Of a stretch of DNA of 64,000 nucleotides, positions 38,676 through 47,030 are shown in pieces. The stretch is from Pontivivens sp032464575 (GTDB lineage Bacteria; Pseudomonadota; Alphaproteobacteria; Rhodobacterales; Rhodobacteraceae). The position numbers were made by a program, and so were the translations under genes. The DNA lies in the NCBI GenBank assembly GCA_032464575.1, contig JAWDKM010000004.1, positions 310,001 to 374,000 of the forward strand, read 5' to 3'. The notes below the pieces were generated by a model, which did no database searches, was not told the origin of the DNA, and saw only the letters and a program-made list of their open reading frames with translations. Each line of letters begins with the position of its first letter. Position 1 is the stretch's first letter.

Positions 38676-41093
38676 ATGACCCAGCACTACCGCGCCATCG
38701 TGATCGGGGGCGGCGTCGTCGGCGCCTCGGTCCTCTATCACCTGACCAAGAAGGGCTGGACCGATGTCGCCCTGCTGGAGCGCGACGTGCTGACCTGCGG
38801 CTCCTCCTGGCACGCGGCGGGGGGCTTTCACACGCTCAACGGCGATCCGAACGTGGCGAAGCTCCAGCAGTACACGGTCGATCTCTACAGGGAGATCGAG
38901 GAGATCTCGGGCCTTTCGTGCGGCGTGCACCTGACGGGCGGCGTCCAACTCGCCAAGACGAAGGAGCGGATGGAGAGCCTCTACATGGCCCAGGCGCGCG
39001 GGCGCTACATGGGTATGGAGCTGGAGATCGTGACGCCCGAATGGACCAAGGAGCGCTTCCCGATCCTCAACGAGAAGGAGTTCCTGGGCGGTCTCTGGGA
39101 TCCGATCGAGGGGCATCTCGACCCGTCCGGCACCACCCACGCCTACGCGAAGGCGGCGCGGATCGCGGGGGCGAAGGTGCACGAGAAGACCAAGGTCGAG
39201 GATCTGCGGCGGGACGAGACCGGCACGTGGCGGCTCACCACCTCGCAGGGGGAGTTCACCTGCGATCACGTGGTCAATGCCGGCGGCCTGTGGGCCCGCG
39301 AGGTCGGCCGTATGGTGGGGCTGGAGCTGCCCGTGCTCGCCATGGAGCACCACTACCTGCTGACCGAGGAGGTGCCCGAGGTCACCGCCTTCAACCGCGA
39401 GAGCGGGCAGGAGCTGATCCACATCATCGATTTCGAGGGCGAGATCTACACGCGGCAGGAACGCGACGGCGTGCTGCTCGGCACCTATGAGCGCGCCGCG
39501 ACCCCGTGGATGCCGAAGGAGACGCCGTGGAATTTCGGCTCCGAACTGCTGGAGCCCGATTTCGACCGGATCGCGCCGTCGCTGGAGGTCGCCTTCCAGC
39601 ACTTCCCGGCGCTGGAGAATGTCGGCATCCGCCAGGCGATCAACGGCCCCTTCACCTTCGCCCCCGACGGCAACCCGCTGGTCGGGCCGGTGCGCGGGCT
39701 ACCCGGCTTCTGGTGCGCCTGCGCGGTGATGGCGGGCTTCAGCCAAGGCGGCGGCGTCGGGCTGGCACTGTCGAACTGGATGGTGGACGGCGATCCGGGC
39801 TTCGACGTCTGGGGCATGGACGTGGCGCGCTACGGCGACTGGGCGACGCTCTCCTACACCAACGAGAAGGTGCGGGAGAACTATTCGCGCCGCTTCCGCA
39901 TCCGCTTTCCCAACGAGGAGCTGCCCGCCGCGCGGCCCCTGCGCACCGGCGCGCTGCATGACCGGCACGTAGCATTGGGCGCGCAAATGGGCGACAACTG
40001 GGGGCTGGAGACGCCGCTCTGGTACGCGCCCGAGGGGGTGGAGGAGACCTTCTCCTGGCGCCGCTCCACCGACCACGAGCACGTGGCGCGGGAGGTCGCG
40101 GCGGTGCGCGAGGGCGTGGGGATCATCGACATCACCGGCTTCTCCAAGTTCGCGGTGCATGGGCCGGGCGCCGAAGCCTTCCTCGACAAGGTGCTGGCCT
40201 GCAAGCTGCCCGCCGAGGGCCGCATGACCCTCGCCCCGATGCTCAACGAGAACGGCAAGCTGATCGGCGATCTGTCGGTCGCGAATCTCGGGCGCTACTA
40301 CTGGATGGCCGGGTCGGGCATCGCGCAGGAATACTACCTGCGCCATTTTGAGGCGTATCGGCCCGAGGGCGTGACCATCGACGCCAAAGGCCCCGCCATC
40401 TGCGGCATCTCGATCGCCGGACCGAAGGCGCGGGACCTGCTGGCACGTGTTGCGGGCGAGGATGTGAGCCACGAGGCGTTCCGCTTCATGGCCGCGCGCG
40501 AGATGCTGATCGGTCACGTGATGTGCACCGTCGGCCGCGTCTCCTATACCGGCGATCTGGGCTACGAGATCTGGATGGAGACGGAATTCGCCCGCTATGT
40601 CTGGGACTTGCTGATGGAAGAGGGGGCTGATCTGGGCATCGCGCCGGTCGGCATGCGGGCGCTCAACTCCCTGCGGCTGGAGAAGAACTGGTCCTCCTGG
40701 GCACGCGAATACCGCCCCATCTACGGTGCGCTGGAGGCGGGACTCGACCGCTTCGTCGCCTATGACAAGCCCGCCGACTTCATCGGCAAGGCGGCCGCGC
40801 GGGCCGAGCGGGAGAGCGGCGGGGCGTTGCGCCTGCTCACCTTCCGCGTCGATGCGATCGACAGCGATCCGATCGGGGACGAGCCGATCTGGTGGAACGG
40901 CGAGGTGAAGGGCTGGATCACCTCCGGCGGCTACGCCCACAACCAGGGCACCTCGATGGCGCAGGGCTACGTCCCGAAGGAGATCGCGGGCGAGGCCGAC
41001 GGCTGGGAGGTCGAGGTGCTGGGCGACCGCCTGCCGATGCGGCCCCAGTTCGCACCGGCCTTCGACGCCAATGCCAGCCGGATGCGCAGCTAG
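38676..41093 (+). CDS. FAD-dependent oxidoreductase with GcvT domain (dimethylglycine dehydrogenase-like)
   Basis: This 805-residue enzyme has an N-terminal DAO-type FAD domain (IVIGGGVVGASVLYHLTKKG; SSWHAAGGFH) spanning about residues 1-380. A short linker domain leads to a GcvT/aminomethyltransferase domain (about 430-800) with RVSYTGDLGYEIWME and PVGMRALNSLRLEK. Proteins of this type oxidatively demethylate dimethylglycine, sarcosine or related amines and pass the one-carbon unit to tetrahydrofolate. AAGGAG precedes the ATG by nine nt. It lies near an MttB-family gene, consistent with a methylated-amine pathway; exact substrate is unknown. Confidence 0.9.
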   Translation: MTQHYRAIVIGGGVVGASVLYHLTKKGWTDVALLERDVLTCGSSWHAAGGFHTLNGDPNVAKLQQYTVDLYREIEEISGLSCGVHLTGGVQLAKTKERMESLYMAQARGRYMGMELEIVTPEWTKERFPILNEKEFLGGLWDPIEGHLDPSGTTHAYAKAARIAGAKVHEKTKVEDLRRDETGTWRLTTSQGEFTCDHVVNAGGLWAREVGRMVGLELPVLAMEHHYLLTEEVPEVTAFNRESGQELIHIIDFEGEIYTRQERDGVLLGTYERAATPWMPKETPWNFGSELLEPDFDRIAPSLEVAFQHFPALENVGIRQAINGPFTFAPDGNPLVGPVRGLPGFWCACAVMAGFSQGGGVGLALSNWMVDGDPGFDVWGMDVARYGDWATLSYTNEKVRENYSRRFRIRFPNEELPAARPLRTGALHDRHVALGAQMGDNWGLETPLWYAPEGVEETFSWRRSTDHEHVAREVAAVREGVGIIDITGFSKFAVHGPGAEAFLDKVLACKLPAEGRMTLAPMLNENGKLIGDLSVANLGRYYWMAGSGIAQEYYLRHFEAYRPEGVTIDAKGPAICGISIAGPKARDLLARVAGEDVSHEAFRFMAAREMLIGHVMCTVGRVSYTGDLGYEIWMETEFARYVWDLLMEEGADLGIAPVGMRALNSLRLEKNWSSWAREYRPIYGALEAGLDRFVAYDKPADFIGKAAARAERESGGALRLLTFRVDAIDSDPIGDEPIWWNGEVKGWITSGGYAHNQGTSMAQGYVPKEIAGEADGWEVEVLGDRLPMRPQFAPAFDANASRMRS

Positions 41094-41101
41094 AAACCTG
41101 C

Positions 41102-41133
41102 GCCTCCGGCGGGGATACTTAGAGAAGAGAGAG
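41102..41133 (+). repeat. GCCTCCGGCGGG 3'-end repeat element, copy 4
   Basis: GCCTCCGGCGGGGATACTTA followed by GAGAAGAGAGAG fills the gap between the convergent dehydrogenase and phhA genes; it ends two nt before the phhA stop. Confidence 0.75.
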
Positions 41134-41135
41134 CG

Positions 41136-41999
41136 CTACGCCTCTGAGAAGTAACGCATATCTCCGCGATGGATCACCTCGTCACCTTGCGTGACCGCGT
41201 CCGGAGCGATGTCCTCGCCGCCCTTCAGGCGGTCGTAGAGCGCGGAGAAATCGCCGTAGCACTCGGACAGTAGCGATTTGAAATCGTTAATGACGAAGTA
41301 GGTCTTCTGGTAGTCGTCGATCTCGTATTCGGTGCGCATCACCCGTTCCAGATCGAAGCCGATCCGGTTGGGAGATGTATCTTCGAGGCTGAAGCGGATC
41401 TCCCCGGTTGAGCTCAGGATCCCCGCGCCGAAGATGCGCAGGCCGTCCGCGTGGCGCATCAGGCCGAATTCGATGGTGTACCAGTAGAGCCTTGCGAGGT
41501 TATGAAGCTGGCCGCGTTCCATCGCGGCCTGCCCGCCCTTGCCGTAGGCCTCCATGAAGTCTGCATAGGTCGGGTCGGCGAGGAGCGGGACGTGGCCGAA
41601 GACGTCGTGGAAGATGTCGGGCTCCTCCAGGTACTCCATCTCGGCCTCCGACCGGATGAAGGCACCGGCCGGGAAGCGGCGATTGGCGAGGTGGTCGAAG
41701 AACACCTCGTCGGGCACGAGGTCGGCGACGGGCACCACCGACCAGCCGGTGAGCGGGCGGAGTTTCTCGGAGAGCTTCTCCATGTCCGGCACGCCGCCGC
41801 CGGAGAGGTCAAGCGCCTGAACCGCCTCGATGAATTCGGGGGCGGCGCGGCCGGGTAGCAGCTCCGTCACGGCCCTCGCGAGGCGGTTCCAGCGGTCGTG
41901 CTCCTCGGCGCTGTAGCTGTGCCACTGCTGGTCGATCGTGTAGTCCGCGCGCTTCGGCGCGGTACGGTAGCGATTGCGGGCGTCGGGTTCGTCGAGCAT
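41136..41999 (-). CDS. phhA: Phenylalanine-4-hydroxylase
   Basis: PhhA converts phenylalanine to tyrosine using tetrahydropterin and non-haem iron. The 287-residue product has the iron ligands His131 and His136 in FHDVFGHVP and Glu177 in YWYTIEFGL. It is a monofunctional bacterial enzyme without the regulatory ACT domain. AGGAG lies seven nt before the ATG at 41999. It diverges from an Lrp/AsnC regulator 112 bp away, a standard arrangement in which the regulator senses an aromatic amino acid. Confidence 0.95.
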   Translation of the reverse strand: MLDEPDARNRYRTAPKRADYTIDQQWHSYSAEEHDRWNRLARAVTELLPGRAAPEFIEAVQALDLSGGGVPDMEKLSEKLRPLTGWSVVPVADLVPDEVFFDHLANRRFPAGAFIRSEAEMEYLEEPDIFHDVFGHVPLLADPTYADFMEAYGKGGQAAMERGQLHNLARLYWYTIEFGLMRHADGLRIFGAGILSSTGEIRFSLEDTSPNRIGFDLERVMRTEYEIDDYQKTYFVINDFKSLLSECYGDFSALYDRLKGGEDIAPDAVTQGDEVIHRGDMRYFSEA

Positions 42000-42068
42000 G
42001 GGATTCTCCTGTCGGATCATGCGAGTAGGATGCCCCGCCGGACCGGACGGCTCGTTTCTTCGTTACTT

Positions 42069-42099
42069 GGATTCCATTGAAATCCGGCAAATCTGCCGG
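42069..42099. promoter_or_regulatory. Two palindromes between phhA and the Lrp-type regulator
   Basis: GGATT-N7-AATCC (42069-42085) and CCGGCA-AATC-TGCCGG (42084-42099) lie back to back just upstream of the regulator start. Either could be its operator. Confidence 0.55.
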
Positions 42100-42111
42100 C
42101 ACTCTTGGCCC

Positions 42112-42588
42112 ATGGTGAAACAATCGTCTCTTTCGCTGACCGAGCTCGACCGCCTGATCCTGCAGGCGTTGCAGCGGGACGCGACGCTCTCGGTGCGCGG
42201 GCTGGCGGAGAAGCTCGACCAGTCGCAGTCGACGATCTGGCGGCGGCTGACGAGCCTGGAGAAGGCGGGCGCGATCCGGGCGCGGGTCGCCCTGCTCGAC
42301 CCCGCGCGGGTGGGTGTGCCGGTCTGCGTCTTCGTCCAGATCAATCTCACCGGGCACGGGCCGGAGGTGCGCAAGTCCTTTGAATCTCTTGTGGAACGCA
42401 CGCCGGAGATCCTCGACTGCTACGCGGTCACCGGCACCTTCGACTACACGCTGATCGTGCGCTGCGGCTCGGTCGAGGATTTCGAGGAGTTGCTGATGCA
42501 CCGCATCCTCAACCACGACAGCGTCGCCAACGCGTCGAGCCAGTTCGCGCTGCGCCAGATCAAGAGCGAGACGGCGCTGCCGATCTGA
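42112..42588 (+). CDS. Lrp/AsnC-family regulator, probable phhA regulator
   Basis: The 158-residue protein has the AsnC-type HTH (LDRLILQALQRDATLSVRGL; QSQSTIWRRLTSLEKAGAI) and a C-terminal RAM/ActD domain (CYAVTGTFDYTLIVRCGSVED) that binds amino acids. It is divergent from phhA. Based on position it likely activates phhA with phenylalanine or tyrosine as effector; this is inference. The ATG at 42112 begins the conserved HTH; in-frame starts further upstream lie within the control region. Confidence 0.9.
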   Translation: MVKQSSLSLTELDRLILQALQRDATLSVRGLAEKLDQSQSTIWRRLTSLEKAGAIRARVALLDPARVGVPVCVFVQINLTGHGPEVRKSFESLVERTPEILDCYAVTGTFDYTLIVRCGSVEDFEELLMHRILNHDSVANASSQFALRQIKSETALPI

Positions 42589-42640
42589 AACATCCGTTTC
42601 ATCCGATGCGGCGCGAGGGGCGCATGATCGACAGCGCGGA

Positions 42641-42985
42641 TCAGCCGTGGATCGCGCGGCTGTCCTCAGGCGCCTCGGCCCGTTCCGTCATCCCGTAATC
42701 GCGGATGATCCCCGCGACGCGCAGGCGGTAATCGGCGAAATGGACCTTGCGCCCCATCGCCTGCGCGCGGCGATGCTCATGAAGCTTGCGCCACTCCTCC
42801 AGCGCCGCCTCGTCCCGCCAGATCGAGAGGGACAGGAGCTTGCCGGGTTCGGCCAGGCTCTCGAACCGCTCGACCGAGATGAAGCCGTCGATGGCCTCGG
42901 CATGGGCCCGCATCTCCGCGGCGATGTCGAGATAGGGCGCGCGGTGGCCGCCCTTCGGCCAGACCTCGAAGATGACGGCGATCAT
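42641..42985 (-). CDS. Antibiotic biosynthesis monooxygenase (ABM) domain protein
   Basis: This 114-residue ferredoxin-like-fold protein matches the ABM family: MIAVIFEVWPKGGHRAPYLD, IDGFISVERFESLAEPGKLLSLSIW, and the WRKLHEHRRAQAMGRKVHFADYRLRV C-terminus. Such small dimeric proteins act as cofactor-free monooxygenases or scavengers of quinones and haem. It overlaps the upstream NIPSNAP gene by four nt (ATGA), so the two are coupled. Confidence 0.85.
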   Translation of the reverse strand: MIAVIFEVWPKGGHRAPYLDIAAEMRAHAEAIDGFISVERFESLAEPGKLLSLSIWRDEAALEEWRKLHEHRRAQAMGRKVHFADYRLRVAGIIRDYGMTERAEAPEDSRAIHG

Positions 42986-43293
42986 TGGGGGCCTCCGATG
43001 CGGTGGTAGAAGGCGCGGTCCTCGCGCCGGATGAAGCGGCGCTCGGCCGCGAAGGCATAGTTTTGCGCGCCTTCGGGGCTCGCGGCAAGGCGGGCGCGGT
43101 AGGCTTTGTAGGCGGCGAGGTCGGCGATCTCGTAGACCCCGTAGGCTGTGGTCGCCGTCCCCTCACGCGGGGAGAAGTAGCCGGTGAGGCGCGCGCCCGC
43201 GGCGGGGATCGCGGCGGCCCAGGTCTCGGCATAGGTCTCGAACTCGGCGCGCTGGAAGGGTTCGATCTCGTAGCGGATGATGCAGGTGAGCAT
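42982..43293 (-). CDS. NIPSNAP family protein
   Basis: The 103-residue protein fits the NIPSNAP family: MLTCIIRYEIEPFQRAEFETYAE, LTGYFSPREGTATTAYGVYEI and YKAYRARLAASPEG. These proteins share a ferredoxin-like fold with ABM proteins; function unknown. It starts at 43293 with GAAAGGAGAC upstream and is divergent from an ArsR-like gene 99 bp away. Confidence 0.85.
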   Translation of the reverse strand: MLTCIIRYEIEPFQRAEFETYAETWAAAIPAAGARLTGYFSPREGTATTAYGVYEIADLAAYKAYRARLAASPEGAQNYAFAAERRFIRREDRAFYHRIGGPQ

Positions 43294-43306
43294 GGTGGTC
43301 TCCTTT

Positions 43307-43325
43307 CGTGGCGGACCGTGCCACG
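43307..43325. promoter_or_regulatory. Palindrome between NIPSNAP and ArsR-like genes
   Basis: CGTGGC-N7-GCCACG lies just upstream of the NIPSNAP start in the shared control region; a likely binding site for the divergent ArsR-family protein. Confidence 0.45.
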
Positions 43326-43392
43326 GACGGGCGCGCGAACGGTTCGGGCGGGGCCGTAGCATCGGCGCGCGGGAATGGCCTAGGATCGGGCC

Positions 43393-44058
43393 ATGGCAGA
43401 CGGACCGGATATCGCGCGCATCGCCACCCTGATCGGGGAGCCCGCGCGGGCGCGGATGCTCTCGGCGCTCATGGGCGGGCAGGCGCTGACGGCGAGCGAG
43501 CTGGCCGAAGAGGCCGGGGTCACGCGGCAGACGGCGAGCGGGCACCTCTCGCGGCTGGAGGACGGTGCCCTGATCGCGGGCGTGAAGCAGGGGCGTCACC
43601 GGTACTTCCGGCTCTCCGGTTCGGATGTGGCCGAGGCGCTCGAGGTGCTGATGGAGGTGGTGGACCGGCGGGGGCCCGCGCGGGTGCGCCCGGGTCCGCG
43701 CGAGCCGGAGATGCGCCATGCGCGGGTCTGCTACGACCACCTCGCCGGGACGCTCGGTGTGGCGCTGCATGACGGGCTGCTCGCGCGCGGCTGGCTGGCG
43801 CCGGGACTGGTGCCGACCGCGCAGGGCGCGGCGGCGTTCGAGGATCTGGGCATCGACATGGATGAGTTGGGCAAGGCGCGGAGGCCGCTCTGCCGCGCCT
43901 GCCTCGACTGGTCGGAGCGCCGGACGCATCTCGCCGGCGGGCTGGGGGCCGCGCTCTTTGCGGCATTCGAGGACCGGGGCTGGTTGAAGCGCGTACCGGG
44001 CGCGCGGGTGGTGCGCTGTCCCGGAGAGGCGGCGCTGCGCGACTGGCTCACGATATAG
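43393..44058 (+). CDS. ArsR-family winged-helix regulator
   Basis: This 221-residue regulator has an ArsR-type HTH (LIGEPARARMLSALMGGQALT; EAGVTRQTASGHLSRLEDGAL) in residues 5-75, then an additional C-terminal domain of about 130 residues. That domain has CYDHLAGTLGVALHDGLLARGW and LCRACLDWSERRTHLAGGLG, typical of a longer ArsR subfamily in proteobacteria. Cys residues in the C-terminal part could bind metal, but no export or arsenic gene is nearby. It is divergent from NIPSNAP-ABM and probably controls them. Its 3' end overlaps the convergent glycosyltransferase gene by 11 nt. Confidence 0.88.
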   Translation: MADGPDIARIATLIGEPARARMLSALMGGQALTASELAEEAGVTRQTASGHLSRLEDGALIAGVKQGRHRYFRLSGSDVAEALEVLMEVVDRRGPARVRPGPREPEMRHARVCYDHLAGTLGVALHDGLLARGWLAPGLVPTAQGAAAFEDLGIDMDELGKARRPLCRACLDWSERRTHLAGGLGAALFAAFEDRGWLKRVPGARVVRCPGEAALRDWLTI

Positions 44059-45004
44059 GCAGCTCCTGCCGAGCCAGTGTCTGGAAGGCCTTCACGGCGG
44101 CATCATGCAAGCGCCTCGTCTCCGGATCGGACATCAACCAGTCATGGTGATCGACCATTCGGGCCAGCAGGCGCTGGGCCGAGCGATCCTCGACGCCCCC
44201 CGTTTGGAACCGCCTCCAGTAGGCGTCGTAATCGGGGTCCTTCCGCAGGTCCGAACCACGCCCGCTGATCCGCTTGACGCGAAAACTCTCCTCGTCGCGG
44301 GTGCCGTAGTGGTTCAGTTGGGCGAGCGTCTGCGCCGGGTGGTTTTCGACGACGCGCGCCTTCCCCTGCACGAAGCGACGCGACATGCGCTGACCGGCGC
44401 CGTCGAACCACGCGAAGTCATGGTTGCGGAACCGTGCCGTCACCATCGGCCTGTGATTGCGGAAGGCAAGACCGCGGCGGACGCGCATGAAGGTCTTCAC
44501 GTGCCGGTGTTCGCCATGCGGTGCGGTTGCAGGCTCCGCTTCGGTAAAGCGCCTGATCACGAAGTCGTCGGCAAAGGAGGTATGCCCGCAGGCCGAAAAA
44601 CGACGCTCCACGAGGCTGATGGCATCGAACGGGCCCACGGCATCGAACAGATCGGCAAGCGTGCCTTTGCCCACATGGATGGCCACAAATTCATCGACAT
44701 CGATGGCAGCGACGATCTCGGGGTTGTGCAGGGCGATGTAGTCCAGCGCGCCGATGATCGCCGTCTGTTGCGGCTTGGTTTCGTCGCGGATGAGGCGATA
44801 AGGATTGAGCACGTGCCGGATCACGCCACGCCTATCCAGGCGATGGAGCAGCGCCGCGGTACCGTCGACACTATCATTTGAGTAGATGATGAATTCGCCG
44901 ACGCCCAGCGCGCGATTGTAGGCGATCCATTCCAGCAGGAAAGGGCCCTCGTTCCGCACACTGGTCACGACAAGGATGCCGGTCTCCGTCACGGGTTCGG
45001 TCAT
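44048..45004 (-). CDS. Glycosyltransferase family 2-like protein
   Basis: This 318-residue protein resembles the Glyco_tranf_2_4 / GT92-like group in marine alphaproteobacteria: VVTSVRNEGPFLLEWIAYNR, IIYSNDSVDGT, and a DVDEF motif at 102-106 acting as the metal-binding DxD. The acceptor is unknown; these proteins are often linked to polysaccharide or surface modification. Its stop overlaps the ArsR gene by 11 nt, convergent. The start at ATG 45004 has GGAAGG upstream; a GTG at 45016 is possible. Confidence 0.83.
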   Translation of the reverse strand: MTEPVTETGILVVTSVRNEGPFLLEWIAYNRALGVGEFIIYSNDSVDGTAALLHRLDRRGVIRHVLNPYRLIRDETKPQQTAIIGALDYIALHNPEIVAAIDVDEFVAIHVGKGTLADLFDAVGPFDAISLVERRFSACGHTSFADDFVIRRFTEAEPATAPHGEHRHVKTFMRVRRGLAFRNHRPMVTARFRNHDFAWFDGAGQRMSRRFVQGKARVVENHPAQTLAQLNHYGTRDEESFRVKRISGRGSDLRKDPDYDAYWRRFQTGGVEDRSAQRLLARMVDHHDWLMSDPETRRLHDAAVKAFQTLARQELPIS

Positions 45005-45135
45005 CGTCGCAATCACCTTCCATTTTTCCGAGACGGCGCTTCGTTAACCTGCACCTCATTGTTTCGCAGGTTGAAGATAGAGATGCCGGGGAACAACGCC
45101 ATATTGCCCCTCAGGAAACACCATGGAGATCCGTC

Positions 45136-46074
45136 ATGAGCTGGAACCCCGCGCTCGACCCGCATTGCCCGACCGGAGACGAGGTTGACGCGATCGAGAC
45201 GCTGATCGTGCCGCGGGCCCGCGATCTGGGCGGGTTCGAGGTGCGCCGCGCCCTGCCCGCGCCGCAGCGGCAGATGGTGGGGCCGTTCATCTTCTTCGAC
45301 CAGATGGGCCCGGCGGAGTTCATCACCGAGAAGGGGATCGACGTGCGCCCGCATCCGCATATCGGGCTGGCGACGGTCACGTACCTCTATGACGGAGCGA
45401 TCCATCACCGCGATAGCCTCGGCAGTTCGCTGGAGATCAAGCCGGGGGCGGTGAACTGGATGATCGCGGGGCACGGCATCACCCATTCGGAGCGCACGCC
45501 GGGCGACGAGCGGGCGAAGGACGGATCGAAGCTCTTCGGCATCCAGACCTGGGTCGCCCTGCCCGAAAAGGATGAGGAGGGCGAGGCCGGGTTCGAGCAC
45601 GTCGCGAAGGAGCAGCTGCCGTTTCTGGAGGGTGAGGGCAAAGAGGTCCGCCTGATCCTCGGCTCGCTCTACGGCGAGCGGGCGCCGGTGAAGACCTTCT
45701 CCGAGATGTTCTACGCCGACGTCGTGATGAAGGCTGGGTCGAAGATCCCGCTGCCCGACGAGCATGAGGACCGGGGGATCTACGTCGTCTCGGGCGAGGT
45801 CGAGATCGCCGGCACCCGCTACGAGGCGGGGCAGATGATGGTGTTCCGCCCCGGCGACGCGATCACGGTCAGCGCGACTCGCGACACGCGGCTGATGCTT
45901 CTGGGCGGCGAGACGCTGAACGGCCCGCGCTACATCTGGTGGAACTTCGTCGCCTCCTCGAGGGAGAAGATCGAGGCGGCGAAGGAGGCCTGGCGCGAGG
46001 GGGATTGGGAGCATGGCCGCTTCCAGCTTCCGCCCGACGACCATGCGGAGCACATCCCCCTGCCCGACCGCTGA
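45136..46074 (+). CDS. Pirin family protein
   Basis: The 312-residue bicupin has the pirin metal site in RPHPHIGLATVTYLYDGAIHHRDS and GHGITHSER, giving three His and one Glu. Pirins are cytosolic iron proteins; some act as quercetin dioxygenases, others as transcription cofactors. GGAG precedes the ATG. The gene is divergent from the glycosyltransferase (131 bp) and convergent with the epoxide hydrolase-like gene, whose stop immediately follows its own. Confidence 0.93.
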   Translation: MSWNPALDPHCPTGDEVDAIETLIVPRARDLGGFEVRRALPAPQRQMVGPFIFFDQMGPAEFITEKGIDVRPHPHIGLATVTYLYDGAIHHRDSLGSSLEIKPGAVNWMIAGHGITHSERTPGDERAKDGSKLFGIQTWVALPEKDEEGEAGFEHVAKEQLPFLEGEGKEVRLILGSLYGERAPVKTFSEMFYADVVMKAGSKIPLPDEHEDRGIYVVSGEVEIAGTRYEAGQMMVFRPGDAITVSATRDTRLMLLGGETLNGPRYIWWNFVASSREKIEAAKEAWREGDWEHGRFQLPPDDHAEHIPLPDR

Positions 46075-47028
46075 TCAGCCGTCCGAGAAGAACGCGGCGA
46101 TGCGGTCGGCGAGGAAGGCCGGCCGATCCTCGCTGACCCAGTGGCCGCACTTCTCCACCACCTCGTAAGTGGCATTCGTCGCATAGCGCTTGATGGTGCT
46201 GTAGGCCGCGCGCGTCTCCCCGCCCAGATGCCCGCCGAAACCCTGGTCGGCGCCGACGAAGTGCAGCGGCATGGTGAGCGAGTCAGGCGGCAGCGGCCCG
46301 CCGCCCTCGGCCTGGGGCGTCGCGGAATGGTAGTAGGACGCGCCGCATTCGATGACGCCGGGCCGGCTGTTGACGCGGATGTACTCGGCGATGTCCTCGG
46401 GCGCGATTGCCCCGACATTGTAGACCCATTCGGTGAAGAACTGCGGGATGAACTGCGCCTCGCGCCCGGCGGCGAAGGTGGCGGACAGGCGGGCTGCGTT
46501 CATCGGGAAGTGCCAGATCTCGTTGATGTGCCGGGCCAGGATCTCCCCCATCTCGGGGCCGGGGATCGAGGTCTCCGTCAGGAAGAGGCGGCTGACGAGG
46601 CCGGCCTCGTGCGCGGCCATGTGGATCAGCGGCGGGCCGCTCACGTCGTGGCCCACGGCCGTGACGCTGTCCTGCCCCAGCTCTTCGCGGATGAAGCGGG
46701 CGAGGAGCGCTCCGACCGTGGCCATGTCGAAGGCGGGCGGCGGCGCGCTGTCGCCAAGGCCCGGCATGTCGAAGGCGACGCAGGTGAACCGGTCGGAGAG
46801 GCGCGGCATCACCTTGCGCCACTCGTACCAGGAGGCAGGCCAGCCATGGCCGAACACCACGACGGGGCCCTGCCCGCCGATCACGTAGTGCAGCTTCACC
46901 CCATCCACACGGGCGATGCGATGCTCGAAGGTCCGGGCGAACTCCACCCGGTCGAAGGGCGCAGCCGCGAGCAGCCGGTCCTTCACGTAGGGATCGTCGG
47001 GATCGGTGGCGACGGCGGTCCGGGGCAC
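46075..47028 (-). CDS. Alpha/beta hydrolase, epoxide hydrolase-like
   Basis: This 317-residue hydrolase has the oxyanion motif VVFGHGWPASWYEWRKVM and the nucleophile elbow VGHDVSGPPLIHMA with Asp. His is in KCGHWVSEDRP. It is of the epoxide hydrolase/haloacetate dehalogenase type. The GTG start at 47028 lies two nt after the SulP stop with AAGGAG eight nt upstream, so it is coupled to sulP. Substrate unknown. Confidence 0.85.
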   Translation of the reverse strand: MPRTAVATDPDDPYVKDRLLAAAPFDRVEFARTFEHRIARVDGVKLHYVIGGQGPVVVFGHGWPASWYEWRKVMPRLSDRFTCVAFDMPGLGDSAPPPAFDMATVGALLARFIREELGQDSVTAVGHDVSGPPLIHMAAHEAGLVSRLFLTETSIPGPEMGEILARHINEIWHFPMNAARLSATFAAGREAQFIPQFFTEWVYNVGAIAPEDIAEYIRVNSRPGVIECGASYYHSATPQAEGGGPLPPDSLTMPLHFVGADQGFGGHLGGETRAAYSTIKRYATNATYEVVEKCGHWVSEDRPAFLADRIAAFFSDG

Positions 47029-47030
47029 GG

